Source of the DNA: Niveispirillum sp048066115 | GTDB lineage: Bacteria > Pseudomonadota > Alphaproteobacteria > Azospirillales > Azospirillaceae | Direction of reading: 5' to 3' | Length of the DNA stretch: 64,000 nt | Assembly: GCF_048066115.1 (NCBI RefSeq) | Contig: NZ_JBLTYX010000014.1 | Coordinates: 1 to 64,000 of the forward strand | Part shown: piece by piece, positions 25,786 through 34,816 of the stretch | How the letters are laid out: every line of letters starts with the position of its first letter | Numbering within the stretch: position 1 is the stretch's first letter | Notes under the pieces: model-generated | Told to the model about the DNA's origin: nothing | Databases searched by the model: none | The model's input: only the letters and a program-made list of their open reading frames with translations | Program-made: the position numbers and the translations under genes

Positions 25786-28470
25786 ATGTTGGAAAAGACG
25801 TTCTCCCCCGCCGAGGTGGAAGCCAGCCATTACCAGCGTTGGGAGCAGACGGGTGCGTTCGCCGCGCACGTCGATTCGAACCAGACGCCCTATACCATCA
25901 TGATGCCGCCGCCCAATGTAACCGGCAGCCTGCATATGGGCCACGCGCTCACCTTCACCTTGCAGGACATCCTGATCCGGTATCAGCGCATGCGCGGCAA
26001 GGATGCGTTGTGGCAGCCGGGCACGGACCATGCCGGCATCGCCACCCAGATGGTGGTGGAGCGTAATCTGGCCAAGGAAGGCGTGTCCCGCCAGGATCTG
26101 GGCCGCGAGAAGTTCCTGGAGAAGGTCTGGGAATGGAAGGCGGAATCCGGTGGCACCATCACCCGCCAGCTGCGCCGCCTGGGTGCGTCCACGGATTGGG
26201 AGCGTGAGCGCTTCACCATGGATGAAGGCCTGAACAAGGCCGTCCGCAAGGTGTTCGTGGAACTGCACCGCCAGGGCCTGATCTATCGCGACAAGCGTCT
26301 GGTCAACTGGGACCCCAAGCTGCACACCGCCATCTCCGACCTGGAGGTCGAGCAGAAGGAGGTCAACGGCAATCTCTGGCACTTCCGCTATCCCATCGAC
26401 GGGCAGGAAGGCCGGTACATCGTCGTCGCCACCACGCGTCCGGAAACCATGCTGGCCGATACCGCCGTCGCCGTTCACCCGGACGATGAGCGCTATAAGG
26501 ACCTGATCGGCAAGTTTGTGCGCCTGCCCCTGGTCGGCCGTCTGATCCCCATCGTGGCTGACGAATATGCCGATCCGGAAACGGGGTCGGGGGCCGTGAA
26601 GATCACGCCCGCCCATGACTTCAACGATTTTGAGGTCGGCCGCCGCCACAAGCTGCCGCTGATCAACCTGCTGGACCGCGATGCCCGCATCGTGCAGTCC
26701 TTCGAAGGCTATAAGCCCGACGCCAATGGCCGCCTGGAAGCCTTCAGCGAGCCGGTGCCCGATGCCTATCGCGGCCTGGACCGCTATGAGGCGCGCAAGA
26801 AGGTGGTGGCCGATCTGGAGGCGCTGGAGCTGCTGGAACAGATCGTCCCGCACAAGATGACCCAGCCGCATGGCGACCGGTCCGGCGTGGTGATCGAACC
26901 CTGGCTGACCGATCAATGGTATTGCGATGCCGCAACGCTCGCCAAGCCAGCCATTGAGGCGGTGGAGACGGGCAAGACCCAGTTCGTGCCGAAGAACTGG
27001 GAAAACACCTATTTCGAATGGATGCGCAATATCCAGCCCTGGTGCATCTCGCGTCAGCTCTGGTGGGGTCACCAGATCCCCGCCTGGTATGATGGGGACG
27101 GCAATGTCTTCGTGGCGGAAACCGAAGAGGAAGCGCAGGCCCAGGCCGGCGCCGGTGTGGCCCTGACCCGCGACAGCGACGTGCTGGACACCTGGTTCTC
27201 CTCCGCCCTGTGGCCGTTCAGCACGCTGGGCTGGCCGGAACAGGTGCCGGAGCTGGATCGCTATTATCCCGGCGACGTGCTGGTCACCGGCTTCGACATC
27301 ATCTTCTTCTGGGTCGCCCGCATGATGATGATGGGCATCCATTTCATGGGCGATGTCCCCTTCAAGACCGTCTATATCCACGCCCTGGTCCGTGACGAGA
27401 AGGGCCAGAAGATGTCGAAGTCGAAGGGCAACGTCATCGATCCGCTGGAAGTGATCGACCAGTATGGCTGCGACGCCCTGCGCTTCACCTTGACCGCCAT
27501 GGCGGCCCAGGGCCGCGACATCAAGCTGGCGGTGAACCGCGTCGAAGGCTACCGCAACTTCGCCACCAAGCTGTGGAACGCCGCCCGCTATGCGGAAATG
27601 AACCAGGTCGCAGCATTGCCCGGCTTCGACCCGGGGGCCGTGAAGCTGACCGTCAACAAGTGGATCGTGGGTGCGGTCCAGCAAGCGGCGGCCCGTGTCA
27701 CCGACGCCTTGGACGCCTACAAGTTCAACGAGGCGGCCAACGGTATCTATCAGTTCGCCTGGAACAGCTTCTGCGACTGGTATCTGGAATTCACCAAGCC
27801 GATCCTGAATGGCGAGGATGAGGCCGCCAAGGCCGAAACCCGCGCCACCACCGCCTGGGTGCTGGACCGTATCCTGCACCTGCTGCACCCGGTCATGCCC
27901 TTCATCACCGAAGAGCTGAACGAGAAGCTGGGCGGCACGGGCCAGACCCTGATCTCCGCCCCCTGGCCGGTAGCCCAGGCTGCGCTGATCGACGCGGCGG
28001 CCGGTGACGAGATGGAATGGGTGGTGCGCCTGATTTCCAATATCCGCACCGTGCGCTCGGAAATGAACGTGCCCCCCTCGGCCCAACTGCCGCTGCTGCT
28101 GAAGGGTGCCAGCGACGTGACCCGCCAGCGCCTAGCCACCCACCGCGACCTGATCCTGCGCCTGGCCCGCCTGTCGGGCGTGGAAGCCACCGGTGACGAG
28201 CCCCCGAAGGGCTCGGCCCAGGCCGTGCTGGACGAAGCCACCCTGATCCTGCCGCTGGCCGACTTCATCGATGTGGAGAAGGAAAAGGCCCGTCTGGCCA
28301 AGGAGATCGGCAAGCTCGAAGGCGAGATCACCAAGATCGACGCCAAACTGTCGAACAAGAACTTCGTCGACAAGGCGCCGGAAGAGGTGATCGAAGAACA
28401 GCGGGAACGCCGCGCGGACGCGGACACGACGCGGGCGAAGCTGGCCGAGGCGTTGACGCGGCTGGGGTGA
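25786..28470 (+). CDS. valS: Valyl-tRNA synthetase
   Basis: Class I aminoacyl-tRNA synthetase of 894 residues charging tRNA-Val. The HIGH signature appears as PPPNVTGSLHMGHAL near residue 45 and KMSKS as KGQKMSKSKGNVIDP near residue 545. The editing domain (TTRPETMLADTAVAVHPDD) and the C-terminal coiled coil (EKEKARLAKEIGKLEGEITK, then IDAKLSNKNFVDKAP) are intact. Length is at the short end of the normal range. Expressed from its own promoter after the popZ terminator. Confidence 0.98.
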   Translation: MLEKTFSPAEVEASHYQRWEQTGAFAAHVDSNQTPYTIMMPPPNVTGSLHMGHALTFTLQDILIRYQRMRGKDALWQPGTDHAGIATQMVVERNLAKEGVSRQDLGREKFLEKVWEWKAESGGTITRQLRRLGASTDWERERFTMDEGLNKAVRKVFVELHRQGLIYRDKRLVNWDPKLHTAISDLEVEQKEVNGNLWHFRYPIDGQEGRYIVVATTRPETMLADTAVAVHPDDERYKDLIGKFVRLPLVGRLIPIVADEYADPETGSGAVKITPAHDFNDFEVGRRHKLPLINLLDRDARIVQSFEGYKPDANGRLEAFSEPVPDAYRGLDRYEARKKVVADLEALELLEQIVPHKMTQPHGDRSGVVIEPWLTDQWYCDAATLAKPAIEAVETGKTQFVPKNWENTYFEWMRNIQPWCISRQLWWGHQIPAWYDGDGNVFVAETEEEAQAQAGAGVALTRDSDVLDTWFSSALWPFSTLGWPEQVPELDRYYPGDVLVTGFDIIFFWVARMMMMGIHFMGDVPFKTVYIHALVRDEKGQKMSKSKGNVIDPLEVIDQYGCDALRFTLTAMAAQGRDIKLAVNRVEGYRNFATKLWNAARYAEMNQVAALPGFDPGAVKLTVNKWIVGAVQQAAARVTDALDAYKFNEAANGIYQFAWNSFCDWYLEFTKPILNGEDEAAKAETRATTAWVLDRILHLLHPVMPFITEELNEKLGGTGQTLISAPWPVAQAALIDAAAGDEMEWVVRLISNIRTVRSEMNVPPSAQLPLLLKGASDVTRQRLATHRDLILRLARLSGVEATGDEPPKGSAQAVLDEATLILPLADFIDVEKEKARLAKEIGKLEGEITKIDAKLSNKNFVDKAPEEVIEEQRERRADADTTRAKLAEALTRLG

Positions 28471-28567
28471 ATTCTGCGACTTTGAGAAGTAGGATAGGGG
28501 CACAGCGTCCAGGCGCCGTGCCCCTATCCATTTCAAGGCCAGCAAAATTTGAGAAGGAGGCTTTATC

Positions 28568-28984
28568 ATGACGATGATGGACGACGAGCCCCTCGACTGG
28601 ACGTTGGAGGAACATATTGCTGCCGGACAGAAAGCGCTCGAAACCATCGCGACGGATACGAGCCACACCCATCCTGAACCGGTATGCCACCATTTTTCCC
28701 AACTGTGCCCCGTTGATCCGATGGAGATGAGCGTCGAGGAGACTTACCAGCACCTCATTCCCCTATACGCCGCACTGGGCGTGGACTTCCTTGCGGATCG
28801 GCTGGAGGCATGGGAGAGATTACGGCCGGACAATGAATGGCTCCTGGTCCGCATCCGCGCCCTGTTTCATGCCGCCGCCGCTTCCGGTTTAAGCTACGAC
28901 GGTTGGACCTGGGAACCAAGGAATCGCCAACCGGTTGGTGCATGCCGCTTCCAGGTGATCAACAATAGAACCCCTGAACTATGA
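28568..28984 (+). CDS. Hypothetical protein, 138 residues
   Basis: No family recognised. The frame begins MTMMDDEPLDWTLEEHIAAG after a very strong GAGAAGGAGG ribosome site, and the protein is acidic and soluble. The His/Cys-rich stretch HTHPEPVCHHFSQLCPVD (about residues 34-51) could bind metal. The C-terminus contains GLSYDGWTWEPRNRQP. It lies 97 nt beyond valS and starts a stretch of accessory genes. Confidence 0.65.
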   Translation: MTMMDDEPLDWTLEEHIAAGQKALETIATDTSHTHPEPVCHHFSQLCPVDPMEMSVEETYQHLIPLYAALGVDFLADRLEAWERLRPDNEWLLVRIRALFHAAAASGLSYDGWTWEPRNRQPVGACRFQVINNRTPEL

Positions 28985-29246
28985 GTCTGACGCGCGACAC
29001 TGCGTGCTCCCCACGCGAGATCGGGTTGCAGGCGAGCAATGCCCCACGACACTGGGTACTCAACGGATTGAAATGAGGAAGAAGGCGTCCCGGTTGGGGT
29101 GCTTTGGGGCCACTGTTATGGGGCCGATTGCGGACGTGCGGGTTTCGGTCAGGGGCGGCAAAAGGTGGATTGCGGGCTTAGCCCGATCTCTGTTTTTTCC
29201 AGGAGCGACGGCGGCATCTGAACGCAGAAAGACTCGTATCACACCC

Positions 29247-30209
29247 CTATCTTGAGGCGTTGGAACGTGCGAACCGCTCATCGTTCAAAAGTCCAGTTCC
29301 GCGCTTCATAGTCCAGCCATCACCGGAAACAATGTACTGGAACTCCCGGTCACGCGCATAAACTTGCCGCTCGGCGTGGGCCGCAATGATTCCGTTCGTC
29401 GCTGCGATCAAGGTAGCAGGGGCATCCATTTCGCCATTTTGCCCCTCAAATGTCCCGACCATCGCCAGTTCGTTCGAGATGGGAAAAATCACCTGGGTGT
29501 CCTTCAGGCCCAGGCCAGGGCCGGACAGCCCCGGCCTCGGACGCTGCCACATCAGGCACATTGGATGATCCGATGTGATAAACCCTGTCGCCTTCGGCGG
29601 AGCTTTCAGCAGCAGCCAGCGCCGTTTATACAAAAGCTGCAGCGCTGTCTCGAAAGCGGAAAGCTCTGTCCTCAAATGACGGTTGTTGGGAATAGCGATC
29701 TCATATTGTTTTTCATCGACAAATTTCCTGGCTTCTTCGTAGCTGATATCCGCAAGTTCGTCTGGGTAGCCTTCGCCCCGCGCCCGTTTCAAGCTGGCGG
29801 CCCAACGCTGCGGCGTCGCAGTTATCATATCCATCCAGATTTTGGCGGTTTGCGTATAGGCTCTGGTCATGCTTTGCCGCCAGCGGGGATTCTTGACAGC
29901 GACCAGTGCGACGAAATTCAACAGGATGATACTATCGGCTTCATTGCTGATCGAACGCGCTGCAATGATCCGAGACAGGGCTTCGGCAAGCTGTGTTTCA
30001 AATTTGGACAGTTCTGTTTCCAGAAAATCGGGTCGAATACCTTCCACCTCTATCCTGTGGAAATCCCGGATTGCCGCGATATTTTCAGGATGCGTGCTGA
30101 AAGTCTTCCGTTCCTTGATATCTGTCACATACAGCTTCGGCTTCTTAGGGAATTGTGCAAATCCCTTCAGATAGCATTGCGAAAGAAAATGGTGATTCCG
30201 GGCTATCAT
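29247..30209 (-). CDS. DUF4238 domain protein
   Basis: A 320-residue protein with the DUF4238 hallmarks: N-terminal ARNHHFLSQCYLKGFA and the internal TGFITSDHPMCLMW block. The biochemical function of the family is unknown. Its G+C is visibly lower than the neighbouring valS or vapC-type genes, suggesting horizontal acquisition. The 262-nt gap before it (28985-29246) holds no gene I can support. Its patchy occurrence in genomes is compatible with a defence or other accessory role, but nothing here proves that. Confidence 0.75.
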   Translation of the reverse strand: MIARNHHFLSQCYLKGFAQFPKKPKLYVTDIKERKTFSTHPENIAAIRDFHRIEVEGIRPDFLETELSKFETQLAEALSRIIAARSISNEADSIILLNFVALVAVKNPRWRQSMTRAYTQTAKIWMDMITATPQRWAASLKRARGEGYPDELADISYEEARKFVDEKQYEIAIPNNRHLRTELSAFETALQLLYKRRWLLLKAPPKATGFITSDHPMCLMWQRPRPGLSGPGLGLKDTQVIFPISNELAMVGTFEGQNGEMDAPATLIAATNGIIAAHAERQVYARDREFQYIVSGDGWTMKRGTGLLNDERFARSNASR

Positions 30210-30267
30210 TTCCTACTTGTCGCAAAGGCAATGGATGATCTGCCATGGGCTTCGGCCGCAATGTACC

Positions 30268-30414
30268 TCACTTCTTTCCGCCCTTGCCGGGCCGCTGGGT
30301 AAGCGCGGAAGCGGCGGCCATCTTCGCAGCCGGTTTTGACTTAGGATCGCGTAGAACCTTCGATGCCGCTGAGGCGGCCTTGGCGCTGGTCACCTCATTC
30401 TTGGACTTGCTCAT
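30268..30414 (-). CDS. Small basic Ala/Lys-rich protein, 48 residues
   Basis: MSKSKNEVTSAKAASAASKV and onward, ending ASALTQRPGKGGKK. The pattern of SxxAAxxASKVLRxPKSxxxAKxxAASALxQ resembles a widespread small proteobacterial family of unknown function, often seen in accessory regions. A GAGGTG ribosome site precedes the ATG at 30414; an upstream in-frame start is less family-like. Positively charged throughout, so nucleic-acid association is conceivable. Confidence 0.65.
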   Translation of the reverse strand: MSKSKNEVTSAKAASAASKVLRDPKSKPAAKMAAASALTQRPGKGGKK

Positions 30415-30810
30415 GGTCGGCACCTCATCGGGGATGGCTGGTCTGCCGCAGTGGCGTGAACACAACATCCAGCGGCCTTTTCTTAAAATAGGCACATATC
30501 TGGTGTTATGTTGGGGAACTTCGGCATGGCCAACACTGACGGTTATGCATATTTGGCGAGACTCCTACTTTACTTCACACACTTGTCTCTCTACAGGGCT
30601 TTTCCGACGAAACGTCTGTCGTAATGTCCGCTGACGGGGTCTCCGTCAGAGTGGATGAAAGACAGCAACGGCGCGCGTACCGGCCGATGCCAGCCTTCCA
30701 TGAGCAATGATCGCCTTCGCATATGTAGCACTGTAGGCACAACGACATTGACCAAGCCCTGTGCTGAATGTAGCATTGTACCCTCAAGCAATATGGGTAG
30801 GAGCCCGATC
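30415..30810. other. Intergenic region with putative toxin-antitoxin operator repeats
   Basis: About 400 nt without a convincing gene. A perfect hairpin CTGACGG-ggtct-CCGTCAG lies at 30631-30649. Two direct repeats ATGTAGCA(C/T)TGTA lie at 30723-30735 and 30768-30780, 45 nt apart, just upstream of the antitoxin. They are the best candidates for the antitoxin's own operator. Confidence 0.45.
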
Positions 30811-31068
30811 ATGAGCCGGGTGATGTCCAGTCGCGAGTTCAACCAGAACCCCAGCGAGGCGAAGCGGGCGGCTGAGGGCGGGCCCCTCATCGTCACCGAC
30901 CGCGGCGAGCCGGCATTCGTGCTCCTCCGATACGATGCCTACAGGCGCTTGGCCGGCGAAAGCGGACCATCGCTGTTGGATGCCCTTCGCCAGGACGAGC
31001 CCGAAGCGGATTTCGACTTCTCTCCGCAACGGATCGGCGATGTCGCCCGGCCGGTCGAACTCGGCTGA
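30811..31068 (+). CDS. Phd/YefM-family antitoxin
   Basis: An 85-residue antitoxin. The N-terminal MSRVMSSREFNQNPSEAKRA and VTDRGEPAFVLLRYDAYRRL are the Phd/YefM DNA-binding fold, and the C-terminal acidic tail (DEPEADFDF) would occupy the toxin's active site. The start at 30811 has GGAG 8 nt upstream. The stop and the toxin's ATG share one nucleotide (TGATG), giving translational coupling. Confidence 0.88.
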   Translation: MSRVMSSREFNQNPSEAKRAAEGGPLIVTDRGEPAFVLLRYDAYRRLAGESGPSLLDALRQDEPEADFDFSPQRIGDVARPVELG

Positions 31069-31484
31069 TGTTCCTGCTCGACACCAATGTCCTGTCAGAA
31101 CTGCGCCGTCCCGAACGTGCCGACGCGGGCGTTGTTACCTGGGCGGCGGATGCCGATCCCGCCAGCCTGTTCGTGTCGGCCATCTCCATCTTCGAGATCG
31201 AATTGGGCGCGGCCTTGGCCGGACGACGGGATGCCGTCCAGGGCAGGATGTTGCGCGCGTGGATCGACGGCCGCGTGATGCCGATATTCCGTGATCGCAT
31301 CCTGCCGATCAATGCCGCCATTGCGCAACGATGTGCCCATCTTCATGTGCCCGACCGGCAGCCGCAGGGCGACAGCCTGATCGCGGCCACGGCACTCGTC
31401 CACCGCCTCACCATTGTCACCCGCAATGTGCGCGACTTCGAACCTATGGGCGTTCCGATCCTGAATCCCTGGGGCGCTGGCTGA
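31068..31484 (+). CDS. PIN-domain toxin (VapC/FitB-like)
   Basis: A 138-residue ribonuclease toxin. The PIN motif starts FLLDTNVLSELRR (catalytic Asp5); the second acidic residue is in SIFEIELGA, the third in PQGDSLIAATAL, and the C-terminal TRNVRDFEPMGV block is classical. It likely cleaves RNA, often tRNA in this family. Paired with the Phd-type antitoxin directly upstream. All active-site acids seem intact, so the module is probably functional. Confidence 0.9.
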   Translation: MFLLDTNVLSELRRPERADAGVVTWAADADPASLFVSAISIFEIELGAALAGRRDAVQGRMLRAWIDGRVMPIFRDRILPINAAIAQRCAHLHVPDRQPQGDSLIAATALVHRLTIVTRNVRDFEPMGVPILNPWGAG

Positions 31485-31499
31485 AAGGCGCAAAGCAAT

Positions 31500-31533
31500 G
31501 GCTGGCAGGCGCCCTCCCGGACGCCTGCCAGCC
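31500..31533. terminator. Hairpin between convergent toxin and SDR genes
   Basis: GGCTGGCAGGCG and CGCCTGCCAGCC form a perfect 12-bp stem with a 10-nt loop. No long T-run follows on either strand; its placement between convergent genes suggests a shared terminator. Confidence 0.55.
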
Positions 31534-31540
31534 CCTCCCC

Positions 31541-32299
31541 TTAAATCCCGAACCCGCCGGCCACGTCGATCACCCCGCCGGTAATGTACCCCCCGTTCGG
31601 CCCCGCCAGGAAGCAGACCAGGGCCGACACCTCCTCCAGGGTGGCGATGCGGCGGATGGCGTGCAGGTTCATCAGGAAATCGGGCACGCCGTCGCCCAGC
31701 ACGGCGGCCGCCATGTCGGTCGGCATCACGCCGGGCTGCACGACATTGACGGTGATGTCGCGGCCACCCAGGTCGCGGGCCACACCCTTGGCATAGCCGG
31801 ACAGCGCCGACTTGGTGCCGGCATAGTCGGCCACACCGGGGAACGGCACATGGCTGCCCAGGCCGGAGCCGATGAAGATGATCCGGCCGCCATTGGACAG
31901 GACCGGGGCCGCGGCGCGCGTGGTCGCCACCGTGCCCATGACATTGATCTGCCATTGCCGGTCCAGGTTCACGGTGTCCAGGTCGGGATCATCCACCGGC
32001 TTGCCCTGCACGGCGATGGCCGCATTGTTGACCAGGATGTCGAGCCGGCCAAACGCGGCCATCACCTGGTCGACCAGCGGCCTGGCCGCCGCCATGTCGG
32101 CCTGGTCGCTGCGGATGGCGATGGCCCGAACGCCCTTGGCCTTCAGGCTCTCCACCACCGCTTCAGCCTTGTCCGCCGAGGCGACATAGCTGATGGCGAC
32201 ATCGGCCCCCTGCTCGGCCAGCGCCAGCGCCGTGACGGCGCCCAGGCCGCGTGACCCGCCGGTGACCAGGGCCACCTTGCCCTTCAACTCTTTCGACAT
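31541..32299 (-). CDS. SDR-family oxidoreductase (3-oxoacyl-ACP reductase-like)
   Basis: A 252-residue NAD(P)H-dependent reductase. TGGSRGLG is at residues 14-21, NNAA near 91, SGLG in the catalytic Ser region, and YAGTK near 159. The substrate is unknown. It is divergent from a TetR-type regulator across 140 nt of operator-like repeats, so it is almost certainly the regulated gene of that pair. Confidence 0.9.
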   Translation of the reverse strand: MSKELKGKVALVTGGSRGLGAVTALALAEQGADVAISYVASADKAEAVVESLKAKGVRAIAIRSDQADMAAARPLVDQVMAAFGRLDILVNNAAIAVQGKPVDDPDLDTVNLDRQWQINVMGTVATTRAAAPVLSNGGRIIFIGSGLGSHVPFPGVADYAGTKSALSGYAKGVARDLGGRDITVNVVQPGVMPTDMAAAVLGDGVPDFLMNLHAIRRIATLEEVSALVCFLAGPNGGYITGGVIDVAGGFGI

Positions 32300-32345
32300 G
32301 GGAATTCCTTTCCAAAAGGAGAGATGAACGTCGCTCCGCTTAACG

Positions 32346-32422
32346 TAACGAACGTTATGATAATGATCGTTATGAAATATGGACATCCCCTGTCAAGCGG
32401 TTTAATAATGACCGTTATGAAA
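32346..32422. promoter_or_regulatory. TetR-type operator repeats between SDR and regulator
   Basis: A perfect inverted repeat TAACG-aa-CGTTA (32346-32357) is followed by two nearly identical 17-nt copies of TAATGA(T/C)CGTTATGAAA at 32361-32377 and 32406-32422. The motif CGTTATGA occurs three times. The near-palindrome ATAATGATCGTTAT suggests a TetR dimer site placed to shut off both divergent promoters. Confidence 0.6.
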
Positions 32423-32439
32423 AACATCGGACCGGGTTG

Positions 32440-33036
32440 ATGGGACGCCATCGCGAATTCGACGTGCAGAAGGCGCTGGATGCCGCCCTTTGCGTTTTCT
32501 GGCGCAAGGGCTATGAGGGCGCGTCCTATGCCGACCTGACGGAGGCGACGGGGGTGGAGCGCCCTGCCCTTTACGCCGCCTTCGGCAACAAGGAGGCTTT
32601 GTTCCGCCGGGCACTGGAGCGCTATTACGAGCTGTATCTGGATTTCATCCCCCAAGCGCTGGCCAAGCCCACGGCGCGGGAGGTGGCGGCCCACATGCTG
32701 TACAATTCGGTGGAGCTGAACACCCGCTTTCCCGACCGCACCGGCTGTTTCAACATCAATGGCGCGCTGGCCGTGTCGGACGGGGCTGAACCGATGCGCC
32801 AGACCCTGATCGATGTCCGCGCCGCCGGTGAGGCGCAGTTCCGTGAACGGTTCGAACGGGCGAAGGCGGAGGGTGACCTGCCCGCCACCGCCAGACCCGA
32901 TGTGCTGGCCGCCTTCCTGATGGCCGTGCTGCACGGCATGGCGGTGCAGGCCAAGGCCGGTTTCAGCCGGGAAAGGCTGATGGCGGTGGCCGAACAGGCA
33001 CTGTCTTCCTGGCCCGCCAACAGCACTGCCGGCTGA
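32440..33036 (+). CDS. TetR/AcrR-family repressor
   Basis: A 198-residue repressor. The N-terminal helix-turn-helix reads FDVQKALDAALCVFWRKGYE then TEATGVERPALYAAFGNKEALF; the remaining helices form the ligand domain (TetR_C, YNSVELNTRFPDRTGCFNIN). This subgroup typically controls an adjacent SDR gene, as here. I chose ATG 32440; a TTG 3 nt upstream is in frame. It probably represses both itself and the SDR gene via the repeats at 32346-32422. Confidence 0.88.
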   Translation: MGRHREFDVQKALDAALCVFWRKGYEGASYADLTEATGVERPALYAAFGNKEALFRRALERYYELYLDFIPQALAKPTAREVAAHMLYNSVELNTRFPDRTGCFNINGALAVSDGAEPMRQTLIDVRAAGEAQFRERFERAKAEGDLPATARPDVLAAFLMAVLHGMAVQAKAGFSRERLMAVAEQALSSWPANSTAG

Positions 33037-33146
33037 CCAGGGCCAAACTGTGATGCCCGTCACAGGGCGGCATAGTTGCCCCCTATGTCGGCGATGACAA
33101 ACGTGCTATAGGGCGCAATCCTCAGCATCCAACATAACAGGCAGCA

Positions 33147-34736
33147 ATGGCTTGGATATCAAACGACCCTGAACGGGGTTTTTTCGGGCATCCGCGTGGT
33201 CTGGCGCCGCTTTTCTTCGCCGAGATGTGGGAACGTTTCTCCTTCTATGGCATGCGCGCCCTCCTGACGCTCTATCTGGTCAAGCATTTCCTCTATAGCG
33301 ACGGTCAGGCCGGCTTCATCTATGCCAGCTACGCGTCACTGAACTATGCGATGCCGGTGATCGGCGGCCTGATCGCCGACCGTTACCTGGGCAGCCGCAA
33401 GGCGGTGATGCTGGGCGCCATCCTTCTGGTCTGCGGCCATATCGGCATGGCCTTCGAAGGTGCTCCGTCCCAGGTGATCGACGGCGTCGTGGTGCGCCAG
33501 TCGCCCTATGACCAGATCATGTTCCTGTCGCTGGCCTTCATCATCACCGGCGTGGGCTTCCTGAAGTCGAACATCTCCACGATGGTCGGCAAGCTGTACA
33601 ACAGCAAGGACGATCCCCGCCGCGACCCCGGCTACACGATCTTCTACATGGGCGTGAACCTGGGTTCGTTCTTCTCCACCATCGCCTGCGGTTACCTGGG
33701 CGAGACCTATGGCTGGAAATACGGCTTCGGTCTGGCCGGTATCGGCATGATCTTCGGCCTGATCGTGTTCGCCCGCGGCACCAAATGGTACCGCAATTCC
33801 GAGGCACCCGATCCGGTGAAGCTGTCCAAGCCGATGGCTTTCGGCCTGTCGCTGGAATGGCTGATCTATGCCGCCGCCATCGTCGGTGTCATCGTCAACT
33901 GGCAGCTGGTGCAGAACCATCACGTCGTCGGCACGCTGCTGCTGGCCGTGGTGGCGCTGGTCGTCATCGGCCTCACCTGGTTCTCGCTGACCCAGTGCAC
34001 GAAGATCGAGCGTGAACGCCTGATCGCGATGATGATCATGATCTCGCTGTCGGTGGTGTTCTGGACCCTGTTCGAACAGGCCGGCACCTCGCTGACCCTG
34101 TTCGCCGACCGCAATTCCGACCGCCTGCTGTTCGGCATGGTGGTTCCGGCATCGGTGGTGCAGGTGTTCAACCCGATGTTCATCGTCCTGCTGGGCCCGC
34201 TGTTCAGCTGGGGCTGGGTGGCGCTGGCCCGCAAGGGTCTGGAGCCGTCCACGCCGCTGAAGTTCGGCCTGGCCATCATCCAGGTGGCTTTGGGCTTCGG
34301 CGCCCTGGTCATCGGCGCTTCGCTGGTGGGCGAGGATGCCCAGACCGGCATCATCTGGCTGGTCCTGGCCTATCTGCTGCACACGACCGGCGAGCTGTGC
34401 CTGTCGCCCGTCGGCCTGTCGATGATCAGCCGCCTGTCGGTGGCCCGTATCACCGCCATGATGATGGGCGTGTGGTTCCTGTCGTCCGCCGGTGCGCATT
34501 ACCTGGCCGGCTTCATCGCCTCCATGGCCAGCGCCAGTGCGGAGGGCGGTGCCGTCCTGTCGCCGCAGGAAAGCCTCAAGGTCTATGCCGGCGTGTTCCA
34601 GGATCTGCTGATCTGGGCCGGTGGCATCGGCGTCGCGGTCTGCGTGGCCTCCCCGCTGATCAAGAAGCTGATGCATATGGGTGCGGCCGACATGCACACG
34701 GAAATCCCGCCGGAAGACGTGCGCAAGTCCGCCTGA
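33147..34736 (+). CDS. POT/PTR2-family proton-coupled peptide transporter
   Basis: A 529-residue MFS protein importing di- and tripeptides with protons. The proton-coupling ExxER motif appears as AEMWERFSFYGMRALLTLYL, followed by about 12-14 membrane helices and the PTR2 signature FLKSNISTMVGKLYNSKDDP plus FYMGVNLGSF. The start MAWISNDPERGFFGHPRGL is typical of the gammaproteobacterial and alphaproteobacterial group. Monocistronic, ended by a strong terminator. Confidence 0.93.
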   Translation: MAWISNDPERGFFGHPRGLAPLFFAEMWERFSFYGMRALLTLYLVKHFLYSDGQAGFIYASYASLNYAMPVIGGLIADRYLGSRKAVMLGAILLVCGHIGMAFEGAPSQVIDGVVVRQSPYDQIMFLSLAFIITGVGFLKSNISTMVGKLYNSKDDPRRDPGYTIFYMGVNLGSFFSTIACGYLGETYGWKYGFGLAGIGMIFGLIVFARGTKWYRNSEAPDPVKLSKPMAFGLSLEWLIYAAAIVGVIVNWQLVQNHHVVGTLLLAVVALVVIGLTWFSLTQCTKIERERLIAMMIMISLSVVFWTLFEQAGTSLTLFADRNSDRLLFGMVVPASVVQVFNPMFIVLLGPLFSWGWVALARKGLEPSTPLKFGLAIIQVALGFGALVIGASLVGEDAQTGIIWLVLAYLLHTTGELCLSPVGLSMISRLSVARITAMMMGVWFLSSAGAHYLAGFIASMASASAEGGAVLSPQESLKVYAGVFQDLLIWAGGIGVAVCVASPLIKKLMHMGAADMHTEIPPEDVRKSA

Positions 34737-34761
34737 TCATCGGCACAAGCCGCATGAGAAA

Positions 34762-34797
34762 GGGCCGTCCGGATCACTCCGGGCGGCCCTTTTGTTT
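34762..34797 (+). terminator. Terminator after peptide transporter
   Basis: GGGCCG-T-CCGGA and TCCGG-G-CGGCCC pair around TCAC, followed by TTTTGTTT. It also lies at the end of the convergent DUF815 gene. Confidence 0.85.
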
Positions 34798-34816
34798 GGG
34801 CGCGACCGGGAGCGGA

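Noticed and set aside
29004..29255. 83-codon frame downstream of the 138-residue hypothetical gene
   Set aside because: No ribosome site and no protein-like pattern; runs into the DUF4238 gene end.
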